Below are positions 38,455-47,840 of a stretch of 64,000 nt of DNA, one piece after another. Origin of the DNA: Niveibacterium sp. 24ML. Its GTDB lineage: Bacteria > Pseudomonadota > Gammaproteobacteria > Burkholderiales > Rhodocyclaceae. Both the position numbers and the translations under genes were made by a program. The DNA lies in NCBI RefSeq assembly GCF_026586805.1, contig NZ_JAPFHA010000017.1, positions 44,011 through 108,010 of the forward strand, given 5' to 3'. The notes beneath the pieces were generated by a model. The model was not told the DNA's origin, made no database searches, and worked only from the letters and a program-made list of their open reading frames with translations. Positions within the stretch are counted from its first letter, which is position 1, and the number at the start of each line of letters is the position of its first letter.

Positions 38455-38464
38455 CGTGGCGGCC

Positions 38465-39229
38465 TCAGGCGGCGTTGCCGCGGGCGTGCGCGGCAAGCGT
38501 CATGACCCGCTCGCCGGTCTGGCGGGCATCCTGGTTGGCGAGATCGGTCTTCACGCCGGTCGACAGGAAGGCAAACACGTCGTAAGCGAAGGCGTTGAGC
38601 TGCGAGAGCGTCTTCGCGTTTTCGCGTGCGATCAGGTTGTAGGCCAGCGCCGCCGGAATCGCGACCACCAGGCCCACGCCGGTCATGATCAAGGCCTCGC
38701 CAACCGGGCCCGCAACCGCTTCGAGCGTGTTGCTGCCCGCTTTGCTGATCGCCGACAGCGCGTGGTAGATGCCCCACACGGTGCCGAACAAGCCAACGAA
38801 GGGCGCCACCGAAGCAACCGAGGCAAGGAAGGTCTGGCCGTTCTCGAGCCGTGTGCGGTCTTGCTCGATCGCACGGCGCAGCGCGCGGGTCATGAACTCG
38901 TCCGGGCTCGCGGCGGCAATCACGCCCGCCACCTCACGGCCGCGATTACGCAGCGTGTCCACCGCATTGAAGCCGTGGTGCACCAGATGCGAGAAGGGGT
39001 CGGTCACGCCACGTGCGCGCAGCCACTGTGCAATCTCCTCGATCGAGCCGGCCTGCCAGAAATGCGCGAGGAAGCCCGCGCTGGCGCGCCGCTGGCGGAT
39101 GCCGCTGACGAGGCGGGTGAGGATCAGCGTCCAGCTGCCGATGCTGGCGGCGATCAGGATGAAAAAGGTGCTGCGAATGACACCGTCGGCGGCGGCAACA
39201 AGCTGGCTCAATGCGGTGAAGGCTTCCAC
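38465..39229 (-). CDS. exbB: TonB-system energiser ExbB
   Basis: This 254-residue inner-membrane protein has three helices. The MotA/TolQ/ExbB signature is APFVGLFGTVWGIYHAL and GEALIMTGVGLVVAIPAALA. The start is a GTG at 39227-39229 with AGGAG 6 bases upstream. It stands between tonB (45 bases) and exbD (10 bases). Confidence 0.96.
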   Translation of the reverse strand: MEAFTALSQLVAAADGVIRSTFFILIAASIGSWTLILTRLVSGIRQRRASAGFLAHFWQAGSIEEIAQWLRARGVTDPFSHLVHHGFNAVDTLRNRGREVAGVIAAASPDEFMTRALRRAIEQDRTRLENGQTFLASVASVAPFVGLFGTVWGIYHALSAISKAGSNTLEAVAGPVGEALIMTGVGLVVAIPAALAYNLIARENAKTLSQLNAFAYDVFAFLSTGVKTDLANQDARQTGERVMTLAAHARGNAA

Positions 39230-39274
39230 GGGATGCTCCTATGAGTAATGGGTTCGCGCGGCGCGCCGGCGCGC

Positions 39275-39931
39275 TCAATGCAAAATGAAGGGGATCGGCA
39301 CCAGCACCGATTCGGCAACCGCCTCGTTACCGCGGCGCGCCGGCACGAACTTCCAGCGGCGCACGGCTTGCAGCGCAGCCTCGTCAAGGCGCGAAAAGCC
39401 ACTGCTGCGGTGCAGTTCCACCAGCCCTGCGCTGCCGTTGGCTTCCACCCGCACCCGCAGCACCACCCGCCCCTGCTCGCCCAGGCGGCGTGACAAGGCG
39501 GGATACTCGGGGCGCGGGTTCTGCAGGTAGTCGGCATCGAAGCGCGGCGCGCTCGGCGGTGCCGGTTCGCCGTTTGGGGCAGCGGCAGACGACTCGGCCG
39601 GGGCGGGCGGCTGCGGCGCAGACGTCACCAGCTCGGCCGATGCCGCCGCGCTGCTCGGTACGCTGATCACTGCCTCGCGCTGCGGCTGCGGGCGTGTCTG
39701 CATCGTGCGGGTCGCCGGCGTCTGCGTGCTTGGCTTTGGCGGCTGCGTGGGCGCCGCCTTGGGCGCCTCGGCCTCCAGCGCGAGCATCGACACCGACATC
39801 GTGGCGATGCTGGGTGTGCGATCCGCGTGGGTACGCGGCGCAAACAACAGCATCAGCACCAGCACATGGGCGCCGAGCGCAATCATCGGAATCAGGCCGC
39901 GGCGCAATGGCGCCGCAAGGAAAGTGGGCAT
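39275..39931 (-). CDS. tonB: TonB energy-transducing protein
   Basis: This 218-residue protein transduces proton motive force to outer-membrane receptors. An N-terminal anchor helix (GLIPMIALGAHVLVLMLLFA) precedes a proline-rich periplasmic linker. The C-terminal TonB domain (about 130-218) includes YPALSRRLGEQGRVVLRVRV and WKFVPARRGN. The longest frame starts 24 codons earlier, but MPTFLAAPL is the likelier start, although its ribosome binding site is weak. First gene of the iron operon. Confidence 0.94.
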   Translation of the reverse strand: MPTFLAAPLRRGLIPMIALGAHVLVLMLLFAPRTHADRTPSIATMSVSMLALEAEAPKAAPTQPPKPSTQTPATRTMQTRPQPQREAVISVPSSAAASAELVTSAPQPPAPAESSAAAPNGEPAPPSAPRFDADYLQNPRPEYPALSRRLGEQGRVVLRVRVEANGSAGLVELHRSSGFSRLDEAALQAVRRWKFVPARRGNEAVAESVLVPIPFILH

Positions 39932-40013
39932 GGAGCAAGAACTCGGCGGCGCGAAAGGTGCCGCTCCGCGCCGCCACCGATCAGCTGACCGGGATCCGCA
40001 CACGGAACGTTAA

Positions 40014-40047
40014 CGCGAATTATTCTCATTGCTACCACTTATGTCAA
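40014..40047 (-). promoter_or_regulatory. Sigma-70 promoter with overlapping Fur-box-like site for the tonB operon
   Basis: On the minus strand TTGACA (40042-40047) and AATAAT (40019-40024) are 17 bases apart, a near-consensus promoter. A Fur-box-like 19-mer GCAATGAGAATAATTCGCG (40014-40032) covers the -10 box; its left half matches the consensus TGATAAT at 6 of 7 positions, the right half less well. tonB starts about 80 bases downstream. Iron repression is inferred. Confidence 0.65.
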
Positions 40048-40170
40048 CGAAGTTTCAAAATCCGTCGATCGGCGCGGCGCCGTCCCCTGATCGCCCGCGC
40101 CTTGACCCGTCGCAAGGCCCTCCCGGGCGCTGCGCCTTACCCTCCGCGGGCTCATTTCAGGAGGGGTGTT

Positions 40171-41175
40171 TTGCGTAAACCCGAACTCGTTTGTCCCGCC
40201 GGCAGCCTGCCTTCGCTCAAGGCTGCGGTCGACCACGGCGCCGACGCGGTCTACATGGGCCTCAAGGACGCCACCAACGCGCGTAACTTCGCCGGGCTGA
40301 ACTTCGACGCCGCCTCGGCACGCGAGGGCATCCGCTACGCGCACGCCAAGGGCCGCAAGGTGCTCATGGCAATCAACACCTTCCCGCAGGCCGGGCAACA
40401 CGCGACCTGGAAGCGCGCGGTCGACACCGCCGCCGACTGGGGCGTCGACGCGGTGATCCTCGCCGACGCTGGGCTGCTCGACTACGCCGCCAAGACCCAC
40501 CCTGGCCTGCGCCGCCACCTCTCGGTGCAGGGCTCGGCGACCAACTACGAAGCGATCAACCTGTGCCGCGACCTGTTCGGCATCGAACGCGCGGTGCTGC
40601 CGCGGGTGCTGACGGTGCCGCAGGTGGAGCATGTAATCGCCAACACGCCGGTCGAGATCGAGGTCTTCGGCTTCGGCAGCCTCTGCGTCATGGTGGAAGG
40701 CCGCTGCCTGCTATCAAGCTACGCCACCGGCGAGTCGCCCAACACCGCAGGTGTCTGCTCACCCGCCAAGGCGGTGCGCTGGGTGCAGACGGACAAGGGG
40801 ATGGAGTCGCGCCTCTCGGGCATCCTGATCGACCGCTATGCGGCCGACGAGCCGGCCGGCTACCCCACGCTGTGCAAGGGCCGCTTCGAGGTCAGCGACG
40901 AGACCTACTACGCGCTCGAAGAGCCGACCTCGCTGAACGTTCTGTCGGTGCTGCCCGATCTGATCAAGATCGGCGTCGCCGCAATCAAGGTGGAAGGCCG
41001 CCAGCGCAGCCCCGCCTACGTTGCCGAAGTCACCCGCACGCTGCGCGCCGCGATCGACGCCGCCTGCAGCGACGCCAGCCGCTACCAGGTCAAGCCTGCG
41101 TGGCAGGCCGGGCTCGGCAAACTTGCCGAAGGCCAGCAACAAACGCTGGGCGCCTACTCGCGGCCCTGGAAGTAA
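40171..41175 (+). CDS. ubiU: O2-independent ubiquinone hydroxylation protein UbiU (U32 peptidase family)
   Basis: UbiU and UbiV together hydroxylate the ubiquinone ring without oxygen, using prephenate as oxygen donor in E. coli. The 334-residue protein carries the four [4Fe-4S] cysteines of the UbiU family (172, 179, 196, 235); each is offset by exactly three from the E. coli positions 169, 176, 193, 232. The start is TTG at 40171 with AGGAGGGG five bases upstream. It is the first gene of ubiU-ubiV-ubiT, and ubiV starts 50 bases later. Cytoplasmic. Confidence 0.95.
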   Translation: MRKPELVCPAGSLPSLKAAVDHGADAVYMGLKDATNARNFAGLNFDAASAREGIRYAHAKGRKVLMAINTFPQAGQHATWKRAVDTAADWGVDAVILADAGLLDYAAKTHPGLRRHLSVQGSATNYEAINLCRDLFGIERAVLPRVLTVPQVEHVIANTPVEIEVFGFGSLCVMVEGRCLLSSYATGESPNTAGVCSPAKAVRWVQTDKGMESRLSGILIDRYAADEPAGYPTLCKGRFEVSDETYYALEEPTSLNVLSVLPDLIKIGVAAIKVEGRQRSPAYVAEVTRTLRAAIDAACSDASRYQVKPAWQAGLGKLAEGQQQTLGAYSRPWK

Positions 41176-41225
41176 GCAAACCACAGCAGCCTGCGCGCCG
41201 CCGCAGACTGCTCGAGATCCTCACC

Positions 41226-42113
41226 ATGAAACTCTCCCTCGGACCCCTGCTCTACTTCTGGCCACGCGACACGGTCATGGCCTTCTACGCCGAAGCCGCG
41301 CAGTGGCCGGTCGACACGGTGCACCTCGGCGAAGTCGTCTGCAGCCGCCGCCAGCAGATGCGGCTGGCCGACTGGCTTGGCCTCGCGCAAGACCTCAAGG
41401 CCGCCGGCAAGGAAGTCGTGCTATCGACGCAGGCCCTGCTCGAATCCGAGTCGGAGCTCAAGACCCTGCGCAAGCTGGCCGAGAACGGCGAGTACCTGGT
41501 CGAAGCCAACGATCTGGGCGCGGTGAACTGCCTGCGCGGCAAGGGCCCCTTCGTCGCCGGCCCGCACCTGAACATCTACAACGCCGAAACCCTGGCCTTC
41601 TACGCCGGCCTCGGCGCCAGCCGCTGGGTGCCGCCGGTGGAGATGAGCCGCGAGCGCCTCGCCGCAGTGCTGGCCGACAAACCGGCCGGCATCGAGACTG
41701 AAGTCTTCGCCTGGGGCCGACTGCCGCTGGCTTTTTCGGCCCGTTGCTTCACCGCCCGCCACTTCAATCTGCGCAAGGACGAGTGCGAATTCCGCTGCCT
41801 GCAACACCCCGACGGCATGCAGCTCGATACCCGCGAAGGCCAGGCCTTCCTCGCCATCAACGGTATCCAGACGCAATCGGCCGCAAGCCACTCGCTGCTG
41901 GGTCACCTGGCCGGCGTCGCCGAGCTGGGTATCGAACGACTGCGAATCAGCCCGCAGGGGCAGCACACCGGTGAGATCATTGCGCGCTTCGTCGCCGAAC
42001 TCGCGGGCACCCCCGGCGCACCGGCCGATGCGCTCGCCCCCACCTCCACCTGCGACGGCTACTGGCGCGGCGTACCCGGAATTGAAAAGGAACAGCTCGA
42101 TGCCCTTGCCTGA
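41226..42113 (+). CDS. ubiV: O2-independent ubiquinone hydroxylation protein UbiV (U32 peptidase family)
   Basis: This 295-residue partner of UbiU has cysteines 39, 174, 187 and 191 ([21 protein letters not shown]) in the UbiV [4Fe-4S] arrangement. Those after Cys39 are offset by six from E. coli 180, 193 and 197. It starts [12 protein letters not shown]. The end overlaps ubiT by 14 bases, indicating translational coupling. Confidence 0.95.
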   Translation: MKLSLGPLLYFWPRDTVMAFYAEAAQWPVDTVHLGEVVCSRRQQMRLADWLGLAQDLKAAGKEVVLSTQALLESESELKTLRKLAENGEYLVEANDLGAVNCLRGKGPFVAGPHLNIYNAETLAFYAGLGASRWVPPVEMSRERLAAVLADKPAGIETEVFAWGRLPLAFSARCFTARHFNLRKDECEFRCLQHPDGMQLDTREGQAFLAINGIQTQSAASHSLLGHLAGVAELGIERLRISPQGQHTGEIIARFVAELAGTPGAPADALAPTSTCDGYWRGVPGIEKEQLDALA

Positions 42114-42525
42114 CTTCACCCTGCCCTCACCGCTCGCCGCCATCGCGCGCCGCTTGCCTGAGGCGCCCGCCGCATTCGCCTTCACCACCGCACTGAATCT
42201 GGCCAAGCGCGCCGGCAAGCTGCCCGGCGACTGGGATTTCCTCGAAGGCCGCACGGTGCGGATCGAGGTGGAAGATCTTGGCGCAGGCGTCACCTTCACC
42301 GCCGCCGCCGGCCGCTTCCGCCCGGTCAGCAGTGCGCCGGAAGTGCGTTTTGCTGCGCGCGCCGCCGATTACCTCAAGATCACGCTGCGCGAAGAAGACC
42401 CGGACACCTTGTTCTTCCAGCGCCGCCTGAAGATTGAAGGTGATACTGAACTCGGGCTTGAACTGAAGAACCACCTCGACGCGCTCGAACTACCCGCCTT
42501 CCTCAATCGCCTGCGCCCGCTCTGA
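42100..42525 (+). CDS. ubiT: UbiT, SCP2-domain accessory factor for anaerobic ubiquinone synthesis
   Basis: This 141-residue protein has an SCP2 sterol-carrier-like fold (about 30-130; [20 protein letters not shown] and [20 protein letters not shown]). It binds isoprenoid quinone intermediates, replacing UbiJ when oxygen is absent. It starts inside ubiV, with AAAAGGAACAGCTCG before the ATG at 42100. It completes the ubiUVT cassette; no other gene intervenes. Confidence 0.93.
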   Translation: MPLPDFTLPSPLAAIARRLPEAPAAFAFTTALNLAKRAGKLPGDWDFLEGRTVRIEVEDLGAGVTFTAAAGRFRPVSSAPEVRFAARAADYLKITLREEDPDTLFFQRRLKIEGDTELGLELKNHLDALELPAFLNRLRPL

Positions 42526-42841
42526 CTGCTGCGCTGCATTAATCAGACGCCTTCGGGCCTGCCCTTGGCCGCCCGGCGCCAGCGCCGGGCGCAGCGCACG
42601 GCCTCATACGGCTGCCATGACAGCCACATCGGCGCACGCCGATGTCATCGCAAAGCCTTGCGCCATGAGGGTTTGAGTCAAATGGCTTCGACTTGGTGTC
42701 GTGAAGCAGTTCACCGACGACAAAGCCTTTGCACGGCACTCTCCACCCAAGCTCCGGTCGTTCGGCTCGCGCACCGCGCAGCCTGCGCCAACGCTCTTCA
42801 CACAGCGCAAATGTGGCACTGCCGCAGGAAGGCAATACTCG
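42526..42841. other. Intergenic region (316 bases) with two strong hairpins
   Basis: The stretch holds a 9-bp GC stem (42570-42591, CGCCCGGCG/CGCCGGGCG, 4-base loop) that could end the ubiUVT transcript but lacks a T-run. A second perfect 8-bp hairpin follows (42626-42645, ACATCGGC/GCCGATGT). A small odd palindrome TTTGAGTCAAA (42672-42682) lies nearer the next gene. No open frame there looks real, and I cannot assign a promoter confidently. Confidence 0.5.
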
Positions 42842-43669
42842 ATGTGCCAGTTGCTTGGCATGAACTGCAACACGCCGACGGACATCTGCTTTTCGTTCAC
42901 CGGCTTCCAGGCGCGCGGCGGCCTGACTGACCACCATCGCGACGGCTGGGGCATTGCCTTTTATGACGGCAACGGCGTGCGCATCTTCCTCGATGCGCAA
43001 GCGACGATCGACTCGCCCATCGCCGCGCTGGTCCGCCACTACCCGATCCGCTCGAAGAACGTGATTGCGCACATCCGTAAGGCAACCCGCGGCGCGATCG
43101 GGCTTGAGAACACCCACCCGTTTCAGCGCGAGCTGTGGGGGCGCTACTGGATCTTTGCGCACAACGGCCATCTGCGCGACTTCGCGCCCGATTTCGACGG
43201 CAGCTTCTTGCCGGTCGGCGCCACCGACAGCGAACGTGCGTTCTGCTACATCCTGCAATCGCTGCGGATGCAGTTTCCGCAGGGCGAGCCCGACGCCGAC
43301 AGCCTGTACCAGGCGCTCCGCGCCCTTGCCGGTGAGCTGGGCGCCTACGGCGAGTTCAACTTCCTGCTCGCCGACGGCTTGCGGCTTTATGCCCATTGCG
43401 CATCACGCCTTGCCTACATCGTGCGGCAGGCCCCGTTTGGCGTGGCACACCTAAAGGATCAGGACCTGAGTGTCGATTTCAAGGAAGTGACCACGCCCGA
43501 CGACCGCGTCGCAGTGATCGCAACGATTCCGCTGACCGACGACGAGCCGTGGCAACAGATCGATCGCGGTACCCTGCTCGCCTTCAAGGATGGCCAAGCC
43601 GTGCATTACGATGACATGAAGACCGGCGCCGGGTGCGAGCCCGGCTGCAGCCTGGAGGCCGTGGCATGA
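42842..43669 (+). CDS. Class II glutamine amidotransferase (YafJ-like)
   Basis: This 275-residue Ntn-hydrolase domain has the nucleophile Cys2 exposed after Met removal (MCQLLGMNCNTPTDICFSFT). Later motifs are HRDGWGIAFYD, VIAHIRKATRG and FAHNGHLRDF, which are the active-site and oxyanion segments. No synthase domain follows, so it is a stand-alone amidotransferase-like protein whose partner is unknown. AGGAAGG 9 bases upstream supports the ATG. It overlaps the HIT gene by ATGA (43666-43669). Confidence 0.92.
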   Translation: MCQLLGMNCNTPTDICFSFTGFQARGGLTDHHRDGWGIAFYDGNGVRIFLDAQATIDSPIAALVRHYPIRSKNVIAHIRKATRGAIGLENTHPFQRELWGRYWIFAHNGHLRDFAPDFDGSFLPVGATDSERAFCYILQSLRMQFPQGEPDADSLYQALRALAGELGAYGEFNFLLADGLRLYAHCASRLAYIVRQAPFGVAHLKDQDLSVDFKEVTTPDDRVAVIATIPLTDDEPWQQIDRGTLLAFKDGQAVHYDDMKTGAGCEPGCSLEAVA

Positions 43670-44085
43670 GCCACCCACCGTGTGAGCTTTGCGCAACACC
43701 GGGCGGCACGCTGCTCTGGCAAGACGATCACTGCCGCGTCATCCAGGTGGCCGATCCGCACTACCCGGGCTTCTGTCGTGTGGTCTGGAACGCACACTGC
43801 GCGGAAATGAGTGACCTCGATGCACGGGATCGCGCACACTTGATGCACGTTGTCTGGGCCACTGAACGGGCCATCCGCGAAACCATGGCGCCGCACAAGA
43901 TCAACCTCGCGAGCCTCGGGAACATGGTGCCGCACTTGCACTGGCACGTGATCCCCCGCTTTGCGGACGATCGGCACTTTCCGCAACCGATCTGGGGCGA
44001 GCCGCAACGTGATGGCGCCACCCATGCAGCACCGGCTTCACCCGATTTGCTTGACGCGCTGACGCGGGCGCTCGCCCAAAGCTGA
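43666..44085 (+). CDS. HIT-family nucleotide hydrolase
   Basis: This 139-residue protein has a HIT motif with His90, His92 and His94 (VPHLHWHVIPRF) and catalyses nucleotide phosphoramidate or ester hydrolysis in relatives. An N-terminal CELCATPGG-like Cys pair may bind zinc. Its start overlaps the stop of the amidotransferase gene, so the two are translationally coupled. The actual substrate is unknown. Confidence 0.9.
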   Translation: MSHPPCELCATPGGTLLWQDDHCRVIQVADPHYPGFCRVVWNAHCAEMSDLDARDRAHLMHVVWATERAIRETMAPHKINLASLGNMVPHLHWHVIPRFADDRHFPQPIWGEPQRDGATHAAPASPDLLDALTRALAQS

Positions 44086-44150
44086 CGCCGCCGACACGCT
44101 GAAAATCTGATTCATTGAGGCCGCTTCACGCGGCATCGAGAGGAACACAA

Positions 44151-45764
44151 ATGGCAATCGCGACCGCAAACCGGCCCGATTTCAGCACTCCGGAAGCCTG
44201 CCTCGCTTGGCTTGCGAATCTGAATCCGACCAATCTGCATGAAGCCCATGCCTTGCTGCTGGATATGTTCAGCGCACTGTCCGAAACGCCACCGTTGCCG
44301 GCCCGCCACCTCGAAGTCCTTGAAGCCTCGCGCAGCCCGGTCGAGTTCGTCCAGACCGAGCTGGCGCGCCGCTATGCCGCGCGCCCATTGCCGCCCGTCA
44401 GCCAGGAAGACGATACCTTGCGCATCGTGCTGGAGCTCTGGCAACAGATGCTGCGCGGCTACACGCTGATTGCGCAGCGCAGCGCGCTCGACCCGGCCTT
44501 CATCGACCGCCGGCCGATGCTCGCGCAACGGCGCATCCACTATCACGGCAGCCTGATCGTCGAGCACTTTCGCGCCCGCCGCGAGGTGCCGCCCGGCATG
44601 TGGGCCGAGCTGCACCGGCTCTACAGCGCCGCCGAGGACTGGAGCGTCGCCACCGTGCGCGTCGGCGAGCCGCTCAACGAGACCTGGCGCGCGCAAAGCT
44701 GCGCGGAGGCCTACATCGCGGTGCTGCTGGTGGATGCCTCCAACCCTTACAGCCGAACACCACGCGAATTCACCTGGATCCTGCGCTGGGCGCAGCGCTT
44801 TGCCCCGCACTGTTCGATCCACACCGATGTGCCCGACGAGCAGCAGGCTTCGTATGCGATCAACCTGGCCCACGACTTCGGTCTGCGCCCCTTGTCAGCG
44901 GTTGAACCCGGCAAACAGCTACGGCGCATCGATAGCGCGCGCCTTGCCGCACACATCCAGGCGGTTGTCGCACAGTTCAAGCGCGGCGCCTCGCCGGCCT
45001 CGCTCGGGCTTGGCGAAGACTGTGTGCAGCCGGCCTGCGCGCGCCTGCTGGTGTCGCTCTACCGGCCATGGGGCCTGGCGGCGGCCGGACGCCGCTTCCC
45101 GCGCAAGGCGACCAACGGCTCGATCCAGATCGCAACCGACCTGCCGTCAATCGGCTATTTCGTTGCCGGCCACCCCTTCGAGCAGCCATCGGAAGTGCGC
45201 GCCGGCACCTTCCGCGACACGCTTTCGGTGTACACGATCGGCGAACAGGTCGAAATGGCCGATCGCAGCGACAACGAGATCTACGCACGCGCCGCCCAGC
45301 TTGGCCTGGTACTCGAACACTGGGACATCGCCGATCAATCCTTGCAAGGCTTTCGCATCACTCGCCAGACATCCGGCTCGCGCATCGACCATCGTCAGCT
45401 GGTTGCCCTTCGGCCCAGCGATGGCGAGAACTTCCTGCTCGCCGAAATCAGCTGGCTGATGTATCGCAACAGCGGCCAGTTGCTGGCCGGGGTGTCGCTG
45501 ATGGCGGGCCGCCCGCAGATGGTGGGTGCCCGCATCCGCAACGCGAACGGCGCGGGCTTGCGTGAAAACTATCACCAGGCCTTTGTGCTGCCGGCCGTGC
45601 CTGCGCTCAAGTCCGAGTCCTCGCTGGTCTTGCCGGCCGGCTGGTACCAGGCCGACCGGCTGATCGAAGTGCATGGCGAAAAGCCCTACACCGCGCGCAT
45701 CGTGCGCCTGGTCTCGCGCGGTACCACCTTTGACCGCGTCACCTTCGAACGCCTGCCCGGCTAG
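44151..45764 (+). CDS. Uncharacterised protein with PilZ-like C-terminal domain
   Basis: This is a 537-residue protein with a GAGAGGAAC ribosome binding site at the ATG 44151. Residues 1-300 are alpha-helical with no recognised domain. The C-terminal region has RRFPR (314-318), which fits the PilZ RxxxR motif, and DQSLQG (395-400), which fits DxSxxG. Between and after them the strands (QLVALRPSDGEN, ISWLMYRNSGQLLAGVSL) follow the PilZ barrel pattern. The two motifs are 77 residues apart, wider than in a classic PilZ, so the core may be extended. A c-di-GMP effector role is my inference. It runs convergently into phoR with 2 bases between. Confidence 0.7.
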   Translation: MAIATANRPDFSTPEACLAWLANLNPTNLHEAHALLLDMFSALSETPPLPARHLEVLEASRSPVEFVQTELARRYAARPLPPVSQEDDTLRIVLELWQQMLRGYTLIAQRSALDPAFIDRRPMLAQRRIHYHGSLIVEHFRARREVPPGMWAELHRLYSAAEDWSVATVRVGEPLNETWRAQSCAEAYIAVLLVDASNPYSRTPREFTWILRWAQRFAPHCSIHTDVPDEQQASYAINLAHDFGLRPLSAVEPGKQLRRIDSARLAAHIQAVVAQFKRGASPASLGLGEDCVQPACARLLVSLYRPWGLAAAGRRFPRKATNGSIQIATDLPSIGYFVAGHPFEQPSEVRAGTFRDTLSVYTIGEQVEMADRSDNEIYARAAQLGLVLEHWDIADQSLQGFRITRQTSGSRIDHRQLVALRPSDGENFLLAEISWLMYRNSGQLLAGVSLMAGRPQMVGARIRNANGAGLRENYHQAFVLPAVPALKSESSLVLPAGWYQADRLIEVHGEKPYTARIVRLVSRGTTFDRVTFERLPG

Positions 45765-45766
45765 GC

Positions 45767-47086
45767 TCAGATTTGCGGCCGGGCCACGCGCTCGGCCGGA
45801 AACAGCGCCGAAAACGTTGAACCCTTGCCCGGCTGTGATTCGATCTGCAAGGTGGCCTGATGCCGCCCCAGGGCGTGTTTGACGATCGCCAGCCCGAGCC
45901 CGGTGCCGCCACTCTCGCGTGAGCGTCCGCGGTCGACCCGGTAGAAACGCTCGGTCAAACGCGGGATGTGCTGCGCTTCGATGCCCAGCCCGGTGTCGAT
46001 CACCGCGAAGCGTGCACCACCACCGGCCGCTACATTCCAGCACAGGCGAATCGAACCGCCTGCGGGGGTGTAACGCACCGCGTTGCTGGCAAGGTTAAGC
46101 AAGGCACTGTGGATTTCCTTGCGCGAACCGCGCAGGCTGACCGGCCCGTCGAGCTCAAGCGAGATCTCGTGCCGGCCGGCCGACAAGGCCTGCGCTTCGC
46201 CCAGCACGGTCTGGATCAGCGGCGCCATTTCAACCGTTTCATCGTACGAAGCGCGGGCGCTGGTCTCCAGCGCCGCCAGTGCCAGCAGGTCGTCGACCAG
46301 GCTTTGCATGCGCATCGCCTGTTCGCTGGCCAGGCGCAGGTAGCGCCGCGCATCTTCCGGCGGCAGCTCATCCAGCATGTCATCGAGCGTTTCAAGGAAG
46401 CCCGACACCACCGTCAGCGGCGTCTTCAGTTCGTGCGACACGTTGGCAACGAAGTCGCGCCGCATCGTTTCAAGCTTCTCGAACTGGGTGACGTCGCGCG
46501 AGAGCACCATGCTCTGCTCTTCGCCGAAGGGCACGATCTGGATCGACAGGACCAGGCCCGCCTGGCGCGCCATGCGGCAGGTCAGCGGCTCGGCCGTGCG
46601 TTCCCCGCAAAGGTAAGCAACGAAATCGGGCTGCCGCACAAGGTTGGTGATCGGCTTGCCGGTATCGCGCTCGCCGTCGAGCCCGAAGTGCATTTCGGCG
46701 GCCGGATTGATCCATTCAATGAAGTTCTCAGCCGACAGCAAGATCACGCCCGAAGGCATGGCCGAGGTGGCCTCGCGGAAGCGGGCGAGCGCCTGCGCCA
46801 GGCGGTCGCGCTGATCGAGGCTTGCGCGCGAGCGCCGCGACAGATCGGCAAAAACGTAGTCCCACACGCCGAAGGCCTGCGGCAAGGGCGCGCCGATGGG
46901 TTCGCGCGTCCACAGCACCAGCTTCTTGAGGCTGCGGATGTGATAGACGAACAGCGCAGCCAGCAAGGCGGTGAAGACCAGCAACGCGACGGTGCCGCCC
47001 AGCAGCGGCCAGACAATCAGCGCGAGCGCGACAAACCCGAGCAGCGCCCCGCCGAAACCCCCCCAGACGTATCCGGCAGGCCGCAT
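45767..47086 (-). CDS. phoR: Phosphate regulon sensor histidine kinase PhoR
   Basis: The protein has 439 residues. Two N-terminal transmembrane helices (about 10-50) precede a PAS-like region (about 105-200). The dimerisation/phosphoacceptor helix is FVANVSHELKTPLTVVSGF (phospho-His in SHELKTP), and the catalytic domain has N-box NLASNAVRYT, DTGLGIE and GGTGLGLAIVKHAL. It phosphorylates PhoB when phosphate is low. It follows phoB with 2 bases between them, so it is the second gene of one operon. Confidence 0.96.
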   Translation of the reverse strand: MRPAGYVWGGFGGALLGFVALALIVWPLLGGTVALLVFTALLAALFVYHIRSLKKLVLWTREPIGAPLPQAFGVWDYVFADLSRRSRASLDQRDRLAQALARFREATSAMPSGVILLSAENFIEWINPAAEMHFGLDGERDTGKPITNLVRQPDFVAYLCGERTAEPLTCRMARQAGLVLSIQIVPFGEEQSMVLSRDVTQFEKLETMRRDFVANVSHELKTPLTVVSGFLETLDDMLDELPPEDARRYLRLASEQAMRMQSLVDDLLALAALETSARASYDETVEMAPLIQTVLGEAQALSAGRHEISLELDGPVSLRGSRKEIHSALLNLASNAVRYTPAGGSIRLCWNVAAGGGARFAVIDTGLGIEAQHIPRLTERFYRVDRGRSRESGGTGLGLAIVKHALGRHQATLQIESQPGKGSTFSALFPAERVARPQI

Positions 47087-47088
47087 CG

Positions 47089-47799
47089 TCAGGCCGGGTC
47101 GCTGGTCACAGCGACGTCGGACGAGAAGCGGTAACCGGCGCCGCGCACCGTCTGGATCAACGCATCATGCGCGGTCGGTTCGAGCGCGCAGCGCAGGCGG
47201 CGGATGTGCACATCCACCGTGCGCTCCTCGACAAAAACATGGTCGCCCCACACCTGGTCGAGCAGCTGGGCGCGCGAATGCACGCGCTCCGGGTGCGTCA
47301 TCAGGAAGTGCAGCAGGCGGAATTCGGTCGGGCCCAGCGCCAGCGCAGTCGCGCCCGCCGACACGCGGTGGGTGGCCGGATCAAGCCGCAAGCCGCCCAA
47401 TTCGACGGCGTCATCCGTCACCTGCGGTGCACGGCGGCGCAGCAGCGCCTTGATGCGCGCCACCAGCTCGCGCGGCGAGAAGGGCTTGGTGATGTAGTCG
47501 TCGGCACCGATTTCAAGGCCGGTCACTTTGTCGGACTCGTCAGAGCGTGCGGTCAGCATGATGATCGGGATCGCACGGGTACGTTCGTCGGCACGCAGCC
47601 GGCGCGCGAACTCGACGCCGGAGACCCCCGGCAGCATCCAGTCCAGCAAGACCAGGTCGGGCAGCGCATCGCGGACGATCCGCTGTGCGGTTTCGGCGTC
47701 GCCGGCACGCACGACCGTGTGGCCGGCGCGGGTAAGGTTGGCGGCGATCAATTCCTGGATCGCGGGTTCGTCTTCAACAAGAAGGATGTTGGCAGGCAT
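47089..47799 (-). CDS. phoB: Phosphate regulon response regulator PhoB
   Basis: This 236-residue OmpR-family regulator has an N-terminal receiver (phospho-acceptor Asp53 in LVLLDWMLPG) and a C-terminal winged helix. LLHFLMTHPERVHSRAQLLD and VDVHIRRLRCALEP are the DNA-binding elements. A longer frame exists 19 codons upstream, but the ATG at 47797-47799 has GGAG 6 bases before it. Its upstream region holds a Pho box, so it probably activates itself. Confidence 0.97.
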   Translation of the reverse strand: MPANILLVEDEPAIQELIAANLTRAGHTVVRAGDAETAQRIVRDALPDLVLLDWMLPGVSGVEFARRLRADERTRAIPIIMLTARSDESDKVTGLEIGADDYITKPFSPRELVARIKALLRRRAPQVTDDAVELGGLRLDPATHRVSAGATALALGPTEFRLLHFLMTHPERVHSRAQLLDQVWGDHVFVEERTVDVHIRRLRCALEPTAHDALIQTVRGAGYRFSSDVAVTSDPA

Positions 47800-47840
47800 G
47801 GTCTGACTCCGGTCGCCTCGGGGTAGAGGGTTCGGCGTGC

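Noticed and set aside
40111..40125. FNR/ANR-like site TTGACCCGTCGCAAG upstream of ubiU
   Set aside because: Only 7 of 10 consensus bases match (TTGAT-N4-ATCAA); too weak for a call despite the attractive context.
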